A model generated the notes under the pieces. That model ran no database searches, had not been told where the DNA came from, and was given only the letters and a program-made list of their open reading frames with translations. A DNA stretch of 64,000 nt from CAVQWT01 sp963717705 (lineage in GTDB: Bacteria > Pseudomonadota > Gammaproteobacteria > Burkholderiales > Casimicrobiaceae). Both the position numbers and the translations under genes were made by a program. Below are positions 8,792 to 16,089 of the stretch, piece after piece. Each line of letters begins with the position of its first letter. Positions within the stretch are counted from its first letter, which is position 1. Location of the stretch: positions 186,001 through 250,000 of the forward strand of contig CAVQWT010000003.1 in assembly GCA_963717705.1 (NCBI GenBank), written 5' to 3'.

Positions 8792-10548
8792 GCGTCCGTG
8801 GGCGTCTCGACCGTCAGCGCCCCGCTGTCGAGGGCGCGTTCAGCCAGCATTTTCAGCCGGGCGTCCTGGTTGCGCTCGAGCGCGCGCAGGGCGCGCCGCG
8901 TGCGGCGCATCGCCATCGAAATGAAGATCCGCGCGTTGTCGAGGTCGGCGGCGGCCTTGTCCGCGCCGCCCGCCTTGCCGATGGCCCACGTGGCGCGGGA
9001 AAGCGTGGCCGTCGACAGGAAGATGTCGATGGCCGCATTGGCGAGCCGCTCCTGGTGGAACTGGCGCTCGATGATGCCCTTGCCGTGCTCGACGAGCAGC
9101 TTCTCGACCGCGAGCGCCAGGTCGTGGACGGCCTTGGCGACCGTCTCGGCCTCGTCCTTCAGCGCCTCGTGCACGCGGGTGAACCGGGGATTCGCCAGCT
9201 GCCGCTTCACCCGCCCGCCGATGTACGAGCCGATGGCCCCCAGCGATCGCAGAGGATCGCGAAACGCCTTGCCCAGTTCTTTCAGCTGCTCGCCCGGCTG
9301 CTGGAGTCCCGACAGCGCGATCAGCGCGCGAAGGACCTCGTTCGTGCCCTCGAAAATGAGCATGATGCGGCAATCGCGCACGGCCTGCTCGTACGGTAAC
9401 TCCTTCGAATAGCCGATGCCGCCGGCGATCTGCTGCGCGTCGCCCGCCGCGCGGAAGGCAAGCTCGGAGGCGAACACCTTGCACGCGGCGGTCTCCAGCG
9501 AGAAGTCGATGCCGCCGCGGTCGACCATCGACGCGCAGGTCATCCACCCGGCGTCCGCCGCGTAGCAGTCGGCGGCGGCCAGCGCGAACTTGCGCTGGAT
9601 CATCTCGAACGAGCCGATCGGGCGGCCGAACTGCCTGCGTTCCTTCGCATAGGCGAGGGCGTGGTCGAGGATCCTGCGCGTGCCGCGCGACGATCCGGCG
9701 GCAAGCCCCAGCCGCCCGGAATTCAGGATCTCCAGCGCAATCCTGAAGCCGTCGCCGACCTCGCCAAGGCGGTCCTCGACCGGCACCCGCACGTTCTCGA
9801 ACGACACCGAACGCGTGTCGCTCGCCTTGATGCCCATCTTGTCCTCGATCTTGCCCAGCGTGATGCCGGGGGCGTGCGCATCCACGATGAACGCGGTGAC
9901 GCGCTGCTTCGCCTTGCCGTCCAGCTCGACCGGAACCTTGGCGAACACGGTGAAGACACCCGCGTAGCCGGCGTTGGAGATCCAGATCTTTTCGCCGTTC
10001 AGCAGGTAGTGGGTGCCGTCGGCGGCGGGAGTGGCGGTGGCGCGCATCGCCTGCGCGTCGGAGCCCGAGCCGGATTCGGTGAGGCAGAACGCCGCGATGA
10101 GTTCGCCGGTGGCGCAGCGCGTGAGCCAGCGCCGCTTCTGGTCGTCGGTGCCGAAGAGCGTGATTCCCTTGCATCCGATGGACTGGTGGGCACCGAAGTA
10201 CACCGCGAGCGAGGCGTCGATGGTGCCGACTTCACCGAAGACGCGGCTGAAGAGCAGCGCGGAAGCGCCGAATCCGCCGTACTCCTCGGGGATGTTGAGC
10301 CCCATCATCCCCAGCTCGGCCATGCCGGCGCGAACGTCGTCCCCGAAGCGGCCCTCGCGGTCGAGCCGGGCGGTGTCTACCGTCGCCGCCGCCCAGGCGC
10401 GGAACGAGTCGAGCACGGCGGTGAGGCTTTCCTTGTCCGCAGGGGCGAGCTCGGGGAAGGGAAAGACGAGATCCTCGCGCAGCTCCCCCAGGAACAGGCC
10501 CCGCGTGAACGAGGGGTTGTGCTCGGGATCGGCGAGATGGGCGGGCAT
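8788..10548 (-). CDS. Acyl-CoA dehydrogenase with C-terminal extension
   Basis: FAD enzyme of 586 residues, longer than the ~380 of simple acyl-CoA dehydrogenases. The extra ~180 residues after the core resemble the VLCAD/ACAD9-type helical C-terminal domain. Core motifs: AFCLTESGSGSDAQAMRATA (flavin/substrate binding), KIWISNAGYAGVFTVFAKV, and the catalytic-base region MLIFEGTNEVLRALIAL with its glutamate. It should catalyse alpha,beta-dehydrogenation of long acyl-CoA thioesters. It is first in a two-gene unit with thiM. Substrate chain length is not readable from sequence. Confidence 0.88.
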   Translation of the reverse strand: MPAHLADPEHNPSFTRGLFLGELREDLVFPFPELAPADKESLTAVLDSFRAWAAATVDTARLDREGRFGDDVRAGMAELGMMGLNIPEEYGGFGASALLFSRVFGEVGTIDASLAVYFGAHQSIGCKGITLFGTDDQKRRWLTRCATGELIAAFCLTESGSGSDAQAMRATATPAADGTHYLLNGEKIWISNAGYAGVFTVFAKVPVELDGKAKQRVTAFIVDAHAPGITLGKIEDKMGIKASDTRSVSFENVRVPVEDRLGEVGDGFRIALEILNSGRLGLAAGSSRGTRRILDHALAYAKERRQFGRPIGSFEMIQRKFALAAADCYAADAGWMTCASMVDRGGIDFSLETAACKVFASELAFRAAGDAQQIAGGIGYSKELPYEQAVRDCRIMLIFEGTNEVLRALIALSGLQQPGEQLKELGKAFRDPLRSLGAIGSYIGGRVKRQLANPRFTRVHEALKDEAETVAKAVHDLALAVEKLLVEHGKGIIERQFHQERLANAAIDIFLSTATLSRATWAIGKAGGADKAAADLDNARIFISMAMRRTRRALRALERNQDARLKMLAERALDSGALTVETPTDA

Positions 10549-10696
10549 GGTTCGAGACTCGGGGTCGGAGGGCCATTCACTCTATCCCGAATCCTACGAT
10601 CAGGCATGGGGGGCGACGGATCGACGGCCATCGGATTCCGCGTCCATGACGCCGACCGCGCGGGTGCGGGTGCGTGCATATGGCAAACTGGCCGAC

Positions 10697-11428
10697 ATGG
10701 CCAAGGCCCCACCCCGGTTTGGCGTCAACGGACCGTCGATCGCCGCAGCGCGCATCGTCGGCGTCCTTTGCACACTGCTGATGGCGGGATGCGCCGGGAT
10801 CGAGCACGCGCCGCAGCGCGAGGCGCGGCCGATCGCCACACCGGCTGGCGCGGCCGTTCCGGTCGAACCGACGGTCGCTCGAGCCGTGCTCGCGCCCGTG
10901 CCCCCGCCCGAGCCCCCGCAAGCGGTGGAGACCGTGCGCGGCCCGGTCGCGGTCGAGCCCATCGTCCCGCCCGACGCGCCGGTCGGTCCGGGCGCTACGA
11001 GTCAGCGCGCGGCCAAACCCGACGCGGCGACGCCGAAGTCGCCGGCAAAGGTCCCCTCACCGCCCTCGCCCGGTGCGCAACCCCCGCGGAAGGAGACGCC
11101 CGCGCCGCCCGTCGCCAGACCGGATGCGCCGCCGCCGCTGGATCTCAAGTCGCTCGAGACCCGGCTCAAGGACACGAAGGCGATCGGCGTGTTCACCAAG
11201 CTCGCGCTCAAGAATCAGGTCGACGATCTGGTCGAGCAGTTTCGGGCGTTCTACCAGGGGCGGCTCAAGACCACGCTGGCCGAACTTCGGCGCTCCTACG
11301 ACCTGCTGGTCCTCAAGGTGCTCGCGCTGCTGCAGGACGCCGACCCGCCGCTCGCCAGCGCGATCGCGGCGTCGCGCGAATCGCTCTGGGGCATTCTTTC
11401 CAATCCCGCGAAATTCGCGGCGCTCTAG
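10697..11428 (+). CDS. Proline-rich lipoprotein of unknown function
   Basis: Predicted 243-residue envelope lipoprotein. A hydrophobic segment ends in the lipobox LLMAGC, so the cysteine near residue 31 should be lipidated. A ~110-residue Pro/Ala/Val-rich low-complexity linker follows. The C-terminal ~85 residues (from about DLKSLETRLKDTKAIGVFTK) are predicted helical and could be the functional domain. An alternative ATG 51 bases upstream (10646) is possible; 10697 gives a normal signal peptide. The next gene follows after 21 bases and is also exported, suggesting a pair. Family not recognised. Confidence 0.65.
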   Translation: MAKAPPRFGVNGPSIAAARIVGVLCTLLMAGCAGIEHAPQREARPIATPAGAAVPVEPTVARAVLAPVPPPEPPQAVETVRGPVAVEPIVPPDAPVGPGATSQRAAKPDAATPKSPAKVPSPPSPGAQPPRKETPAPPVARPDAPPPLDLKSLETRLKDTKAIGVFTKLALKNQVDDLVEQFRAFYQGRLKTTLAELRRSYDLLVLKVLALLQDADPPLASAIAASRESLWGILSNPAKFAAL

Positions 11429-11449
11429 TCGGCCCGAAGGAGAACACCC

Positions 11450-11704
11450 GTGAGAGATCGCATCGGAGTCTGGCCGCTGGTCGCCCTGATGATGTTGTTC
11501 GTTGCGGTTCCGGCCCGCGCGGCGGACGACGCCGCGCTCCTCAAGGACCTCACCTCGGTGATCGCGCTCCTGGCCCTGCCCTGCGGCCAGGTGATCAGCG
11601 CCACGCGACTGGGGGACAACGACCACATCGCGACCTGCCGGGACGGGAACCGCTATCGGGTGTTCATCAACGCCGAGGGCAGGGTCGTCGCGCAGAAGCA
11701 GTAG
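11450..11704 (+). CDS. Small exported protein
   Basis: Protein of 84 residues with a clear Sec signal peptide (hydrophobic core VALMMLFVAV, likely cleavage after ARA). The mature part of about 60 residues has two cysteines (LPCGQ and ATCRDG) that could form a disulfide, and ends GNRYRVFINAEGRVVAQKQ. A GAAGGAG Shine-Dalgarno sequence lies 9 bases before the ATG. It probably shares a transcript with the upstream lipoprotein. Family unrecognised. Confidence 0.65.
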   Translation: MRDRIGVWPLVALMMLFVAVPARAADDAALLKDLTSVIALLALPCGQVISATRLGDNDHIATCRDGNRYRVFINAEGRVVAQKQ

Positions 11705-11716
11705 CGTTTCTCGCAG

Positions 11717-12505
11717 TCACGTCCGGGCGCCGAGGAATCCTGCGACGCCGCTCCAGAAGGCGTCCGGCGCGCCGAGGCTGTTGTGGTCGGTCGCAGGAAC
11801 GACGAGCCACGACTTCGGCCCCGCCCACGCATCGTAGAGGGCGCGGGACCGCTCGAGCGGAATGATCGCGTCGCCATCGGCGACGATCGCGAGCAGCGGC
11901 ACCGTCGCGCGCCGCGCATCGGCGGCGACATCGAACCGGTGCCGCAGCAGCGCCGACACGGGCAGCCACGGATAGTGGGTGCGGCCCAGCTCGACCAGGC
12001 TGTCGAACGGCGAGACGAGGATCAGTCCGGCGAGCGGCCGCGCGGCCGCCAGCTTCACCGCCACGCCGGTGCCGAGGCTGCGTCCGAACGCGACGATCCG
12101 GCGCGCGTCGACGTCGGGTCGCGCGGCGATCGCGTCGTGAATCACCACCGCGTCGGCGACGAGCGCGGCCTCGCCCGGCGCGCCCTCGCTCTCCCCGTAG
12201 CCGCGATAGTTGACGGCGGCGATCGCCCAGTCGCGCGGCCAGCGCGGGTCGGCGAGCGTCCCCGAGACCTCCTCGGCGTTGCCCCCGAAGTACAGGACGA
12301 CGGGGGCCGGCACGGTGCCGGTGCCGCGCAGCCACCCGCGCAGGCGCGTACCGTCGGTCGCGACGATTTCGAGCGGCTTTGCCTCCGCCGGCAGGCTGGC
12401 GGTGGAGACGACGGGCTGCGGGTAGAAGATCAGCCGTTCCTGCGCGAACCACGCCGCGGCGGGCACACCGAGCAGCAGCGCGGCAAGGACGACGATCCAC
12501 TCCAT
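11717..12505 (-). CDS. Membrane-anchored alpha/beta hydrolase (BEM46/ABHD17-like)
   Basis: About 262 residues. An N-terminal membrane anchor (MEWIVVLAALLLGVPAAAWF) is followed by an alpha/beta-hydrolase fold. The nucleophile elbow is GRSLGTG, the acid is in IVADGDAIIPLE and the histidine in PATDHNSLG. The oxyanion-loop motif YFGGNAEE and the strand NYRGYGESEG match the BEM46-like subgroup. The ATG at 12505 is chosen because it places the anchor at the N-terminus; an upstream in-frame start would add 13 arginine/proline-rich residues. Convergent with the preceding plus-strand gene. Substrate unknown. Confidence 0.8.
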   Translation of the reverse strand: MEWIVVLAALLLGVPAAAWFAQERLIFYPQPVVSTASLPAEAKPLEIVATDGTRLRGWLRGTGTVPAPVVLYFGGNAEEVSGTLADPRWPRDWAIAAVNYRGYGESEGAPGEAALVADAVVIHDAIAARPDVDARRIVAFGRSLGTGVAVKLAAARPLAGLILVSPFDSLVELGRTHYPWLPVSALLRHRFDVAADARRATVPLLAIVADGDAIIPLERSRALYDAWAGPKSWLVVPATDHNSLGAPDAFWSGVAGFLGART

Positions 12506-12694
12506 CGGCGGGCCCTCGGACGGAAGACGCGGGCGGCGGGACACCAGCGATTATAGGCAGCTTCGCAGCGGGACCACGTCGCCCCGCCGTCCGGCGCGCG
12601 GCCGACGCCGACGACGGCGGGACGCCCCCGGCGACGGGGAGTTCCGGACGGGCGGCCGTTGCGCGCCGCCGGATTCCGGTGCAGCCTGATCGTC

Positions 12695-13636
12695 ATGCAA
12701 CGAACCGGTCGCATCCGCAGGGGCCGGGTGCTCCTCGCCTGCCTGCTGCCGGCGCTCTTGAGCGTCCCCGCGGCCGGGGCAGCCTCGGCCGGCGCGGCGC
12801 CCTCGACCGCGCCGCCGCCCCCCAGCCTGCGCGAGCGCGCCGTCGCGTACGAGCACGGCGAAGGCGTGCCGAAGGATTCGCGGGCGGCGGTCGCCCTCTA
12901 TTGCGAGGCGGCGCGCTCCGGCGACGCCGACGCGGCGTACGGTCTCGGGTGGATGTACGCCAACGGCCGCGGCGTCGCCCGCGACGACGCGGCCGCGGCG
13001 GCGCTGTTCGCGCTGGCCGCGCAGGGGGGCCACGAGCAGGCGCGGAACCTGGTGGCGGCCATCGGGGGCGAACCGGGCGCGCTGCCGGACTGCATGCAGC
13101 CACCGGCGCCGGAGGAGCCCGCTGCGGACCCATCCGCGACGGAGCCGGTGCCGCCACCCGACCCGTTCGCCGATCTGCCGCCGTGGAAGCAGCGGATCGC
13201 CGACCAGGTCGAGCGATACGCGCCGCGCTACGCCGTCGAACCGCGGCTCGCACTCGCGGTGATCGCCGCGGAATCCAATTTCGACCACCTCGCGGTGTCC
13301 CCGAAGGGCGCGCAAGGTCTGATGCAGCTCATCCCGGAAACCGCGACGCGCTTCAACGTCAGCGCCCCCTTCGACGTGCGCGACAACCTGCGCGGCGGGC
13401 TGGCGTACCTCCGCTGGCTGCTCGCCTACTACCGAGGCAACGTCGAGCTTGCCGTGGCGGCCTACAACGCCGGCGAGCGCGCGGTCGACAAGTACGGCGG
13501 GGTGCCGCCGTTCGCGGAGACGCGGGAGTACGTCCGGCGCATCCTGGCCGCGTTTCCCAGCGCGCGCCACGCGTTCGATGCCAGGATCACCGGCCCCTCG
13601 CCGATACTGTCGCGCGTCGCGCCGGACCGGCGATAA
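12695..13636 (+). CDS. Sel1-repeat / SLT lytic transglycosylase
   Basis: Exported peptidoglycan hydrolase of 313 residues. It has a signal peptide (RGRVLLACLLPALLSVPAAGA), then two Sel1-like repeats (AVAYEHGEGVPKDSRAAVAL and AYGLGWMYANGRGVARDDAA), a Pro-rich linker and a C-terminal transglycosylase domain of about 130 residues. Catalytic Glu lies in AVIAAESNFDHLAVSPKGAQ, followed by GLMQLIPETATRFNV and the AVAAYNAGERAV motif. The Sel1 part probably recruits partner proteins. The start at 12695 puts basic residues directly before the signal core. No operon partners. Confidence 0.88.
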   Translation: MQRTGRIRRGRVLLACLLPALLSVPAAGAASAGAAPSTAPPPPSLRERAVAYEHGEGVPKDSRAAVALYCEAARSGDADAAYGLGWMYANGRGVARDDAAAAALFALAAQGGHEQARNLVAAIGGEPGALPDCMQPPAPEEPAADPSATEPVPPPDPFADLPPWKQRIADQVERYAPRYAVEPRLALAVIAAESNFDHLAVSPKGAQGLMQLIPETATRFNVSAPFDVRDNLRGGLAYLRWLLAYYRGNVELAVAAYNAGERAVDKYGGVPPFAETREYVRRILAAFPSARHAFDARITGPSPILSRVAPDRR

Positions 13637-13641
13637 CGCGA

Positions 13642-14061
13642 TCAGCGGAACACGACGGTCTTCTGGCCGTTGAGGCAGAGATCCTGCCTCGACAACATGA
13701 TCAGCACGCGCGGCCGCACCGATGCGTCGTGCAGCCGCCAGTCCATCGCGAACCCTGTGGCGATCGGCGCGAACGCGGTCCGGATGAGGGCGAAGTCGAC
13801 GTCGTCGTTCACCGGGCCAAACACCACGCGCATGAAGAAGCGCCCGGTGTCGACGTCGTCGCACTGCCCGCGCTCGAGGACGTTGCAGCCACCCTGCGCA
13901 AAGAAGATCGCCACCGCGGCGACGATGCAGGGACGGTCGGGGCACGACAGCGCGAGGGTGTGCCAGGGGGGGCACGGGAGTGGTGTCGGGCGTCGCGAAG
14001 GCCGGCCGGGCGCTGGCGCCGGCGGGCGCGCGCCCGTCGCGGCCGGAAAGACGCGTCGCAT
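13642..14061 (-). pseudogene. Truncated formyltetrahydrofolate deformylase (purU) remnant
   Basis: The region from about 13960 down to 13642 encodes LALSCPDRPCIVAAVAIFF, then DTGRFFMRVVF and RPRVLIMLSRQDLCLN. These match in order the N-terminal ACT domain and the start of the transferase domain of PurU, which is ~285 residues. The frame then ends in GQKTVVFR and a stop, so the hydrolase part is missing. The assigned ATG at 14061 precedes an atypical Pro/Arg-rich leader, and a run of seven Cs just ahead of the ACT domain may mark a frameshift. I treat it as a decayed gene fragment beside a tRNA; a stand-alone ACT protein is the alternative. Confidence 0.6.
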
Positions 14062-14102
14062 GGAGCGACGAGCCGGAAACGCGCACCGGAGCGGCGGGGA
14101 GA

Positions 14103-14178
14103 TGGTAGGCCGTGTAGGGATCGAACCTACGACCAACGGATTAAGAGTCCGCTGCTCTACCAGCTGAGCTAACGACCC
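14103..14178 (-). tRNA. tRNA-Lys (CTT)
   Basis: A 76-base cloverleaf with encoded CCA. The acceptor stem GGGTCGT pairs with ACGGCCT (two G-U wobbles). The D-arm is AGCTCAGCTGGTAGAGC, the anticodon loop CTCTTAA gives anticodon CTT, and the T-arm is GTAGGTTCGATCCCTAC. The loop sequence is the standard lysine type. Confidence 0.97.
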
Positions 14179-14419
14179 ATCACCGCGTATTTTGCCCCAA
14201 GCGCGGCCGTGGGGGGAAGCGGCCGCCGATCGGCACCGCCGGGCCGCGATGCCGGCGGCCCGCGCTGCTCGCGATTGGGGCAAACTACGCCCGTTGCAGG
14301 CAGGGGCGCGAGGCGGAGAGCTGTGCAAGGCAACACACACGGAGCCCGCCCCTCGTGCGCCCCCAGCGCATACGCGGGCGCCGGCCCGGCTTCGCCGCCG
14401 CATCGAAGGAGATCGAGAC

Positions 14420-15199
14420 TTGGAACTCACGCTGGTCGCCATCGTTTCCGCCGCCGCCTTGTTCGTCGCCATGCTGGCGTTCAACGAGATCGGGCGGCGC
14501 ATCGGCACCCACCGGCTTGCGCACGAGACGGACGGCCTCGCGCACGGCATCGGCGCGGTCGACGGCGCGGTGTTCGCGCTGCTCGGGCTGCTGATCGCCT
14601 TCACGTTCTCCGGGGCCGCGTCGCGGTTCGAGGCGCGACGGCAGCTGATCACCCAGGAGGCCAACGCGATCGGCACCGCCTACCTGCGCGTCGACCTGCT
14701 GCCCGCCGACGCGCAGCCGGAGCTGCGGGATCTCTTCCGTCGCTATGTCGGCCTGCGCTCGGTCGTGTACGCGAATGCGGCCGACCGGGCCGCCACCGCG
14801 GCGAAGCTCGCCGAGACGGCGGCGATGCAGGAGTCGATCTGGACGAAGGCGCTGGCCGCGAGCCGGCGGCCCGACGCGACCACGCCGGCGGCGATGCTGC
14901 TGCTGCCCGCGCTGAACGACATGATCGACATCACGACCACCCGGGAGACGGCGACGCGGGATCACCCGCCCCTGGTGATCTACCTGCTGCTCGCCGGGCT
15001 CAGTCTGGTCGGGTCGCTGCTGGTGGGCTACGGGATGGCGGAGGACAAGCATCGAAGCTGGCTGCACACCGTCGCCTTCGCGGTCGTCCTGTCGCTGACC
15101 GTGTACGTGATCGTCGACCTCGAGTTCCCGCGCTTCGGGTTCATTCGCATCGACGCCGCCGACCGGGTGCTGGTGGATCTGCGCAGCAGCATGCGCTGA
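14420..15199 (+). CDS. DUF4239 (bestrophin-like domain) membrane protein
   Basis: Predicted 259-residue inner-membrane protein starting at a TTG codon. The choice rests on an AAGGAG Shine-Dalgarno sequence at 14406-14411, 8 bases before the TTG. It has N-terminal membrane helices around residues 5-25 and 45-65, a long soluble helical middle (ANAIGTAYLRVDLLPADAQPELR...) and two C-terminal helices. The ITQEANAIGTAYLRVDLLP motif is characteristic of DUF4239 proteins, which are proposed to be bestrophin-like. Function unknown. It stands alone downstream of the tRNA on the opposite strand. Confidence 0.78.
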   Translation: MELTLVAIVSAAALFVAMLAFNEIGRRIGTHRLAHETDGLAHGIGAVDGAVFALLGLLIAFTFSGAASRFEARRQLITQEANAIGTAYLRVDLLPADAQPELRDLFRRYVGLRSVVYANAADRAATAAKLAETAAMQESIWTKALAASRRPDATTPAAMLLLPALNDMIDITTTRETATRDHPPLVIYLLLAGLSLVGSLLVGYGMAEDKHRSWLHTVAFAVVLSLTVYVIVDLEFPRFGFIRIDAADRVLVDLRSSMR

Positions 15200-15327
15200 G
15201 CGCTTCCGTCCCTGCGGCGCATCGCCGCAATGCACACCCGCGAATGCCCACCGCGCGACCTTCGTTTGTATACTGTTGCCAGGGTTTCAATCGCGGGATT
15301 TTTTGGACGGACGACCACGCCACGACC

Positions 15328-15954
15328 ATGAGCGACGCACTGAACTACCTAGTCAAGGCCCGGCCCGAGGCGATGGGCGCGTACTTCAAGTTCCTGAAGG
15401 GCGCCGGCACCCACCTCGACCCGAAGACGCGCAACCTCATTTCGGTGATCACCAAGGTGCACGCGCAAACCGAGAACGGCCTGCGCCAGTACCTGACGCG
15501 CGCCTTGCGCGAAGGCGCGACCGCCGACGAGATCCTCGACGCGCTGCTGATGGCGTTTCCCGCGCTGGGGTTGGCGAAGATCGTCTGGGCCGTGGACGTG
15601 ATCCTCGGCATGGACCTGCCGCAGTTCCGCCTCGACCGCGAGGCCGTCGCACCGTGCTGGCACGACGTCGCGCCGGTCAGCGCGCTGAAGGCGGGGAAGA
15701 CGACCTACGTCGACTGCGACGGGCGCAATCTCTTCGTCTACCGGAAGGGCACGACGATCAAGGTCTACGACAGCCGCTGCCCGCACCAGGTGACCAACAT
15801 CCCGCACCTGGCGCTCGCCGGGACGACGCTGACCTGCCCGAAGCACGAGTGGGCGTTCGACCTCGAGAGCGGCCGCTGCATCGCCAAGGGCGACCGGCCG
15901 CTGACCGAATTCCCGCACAAGGTCGAGCAGCGGCGGCTGCTGGCGTTCTGGTAG
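15328..15954 (+). CDS. AhpD-like / Rieske [2Fe-2S] fusion protein
   Basis: A 208-residue two-domain protein. Residues ~1-100 resemble the carboxymuconolactone decarboxylase/AhpD helical fold (TRNLISVITKVHAQTENGLRQYL...ADEILDALLMAFPALGL). The CxxC that makes AhpD peroxidatic is absent. Residues ~105-208 are a Rieske ferredoxin with cluster ligands C151-x-H153 (CPHQ) and C170-x2-H173 (CPKHEW). It likely moves electrons to a partner oxidase or binds a ligand; the reaction is not readable. A TATACT -10-like hexamer lies at 15269-15274. It is followed on the same strand by an SQR-type flavoprotein 135 bases away, suggesting a shared redox role. Confidence 0.8.
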   Translation: MSDALNYLVKARPEAMGAYFKFLKGAGTHLDPKTRNLISVITKVHAQTENGLRQYLTRALREGATADEILDALLMAFPALGLAKIVWAVDVILGMDLPQFRLDREAVAPCWHDVAPVSALKAGKTTYVDCDGRNLFVYRKGTTIKVYDSRCPHQVTNIPHLALAGTTLTCPKHEWAFDLESGRCIAKGDRPLTEFPHKVEQRRLLAFW

Positions 15955-16089
15955 CGACGGTTCGCCGCACCGCCCCTTGACGCACGTCAACGGGGCGCCG
16001 CGGCGCCGGTGCAACACTGGGCACGGGCATGCTCCGCCGCCCGGCTGGGTGGTCGCGGGCAGCGCGCCCGCACGGGAGACGACCCCGCC

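Noticed and set aside
14648..14655. ATCACCCA (reverse of TGGGTGAT) inside the DUF4239 gene, and again at 59043-59050 in cbbS
   Set aside because: Both are within coding sequence and lack the AATACTCC half, so they are treated as chance matches and not operators.
15213..15229. Perfect 7-bp hairpin TGCGGCG-CAT-CGCCGCA after the DUF4239 gene
   Set aside because: No T-tract follows, so it is not supported as an intrinsic terminator; in this GC content such stems arise by chance.
15284..15292. GTTTCAATC, resembling the start of some CRISPR repeats (also at 51984-51992)
   Set aside because: Only isolated copies occur, with no regular spacing or repeat continuation, so there is no CRISPR array despite the Cas6-like gene.
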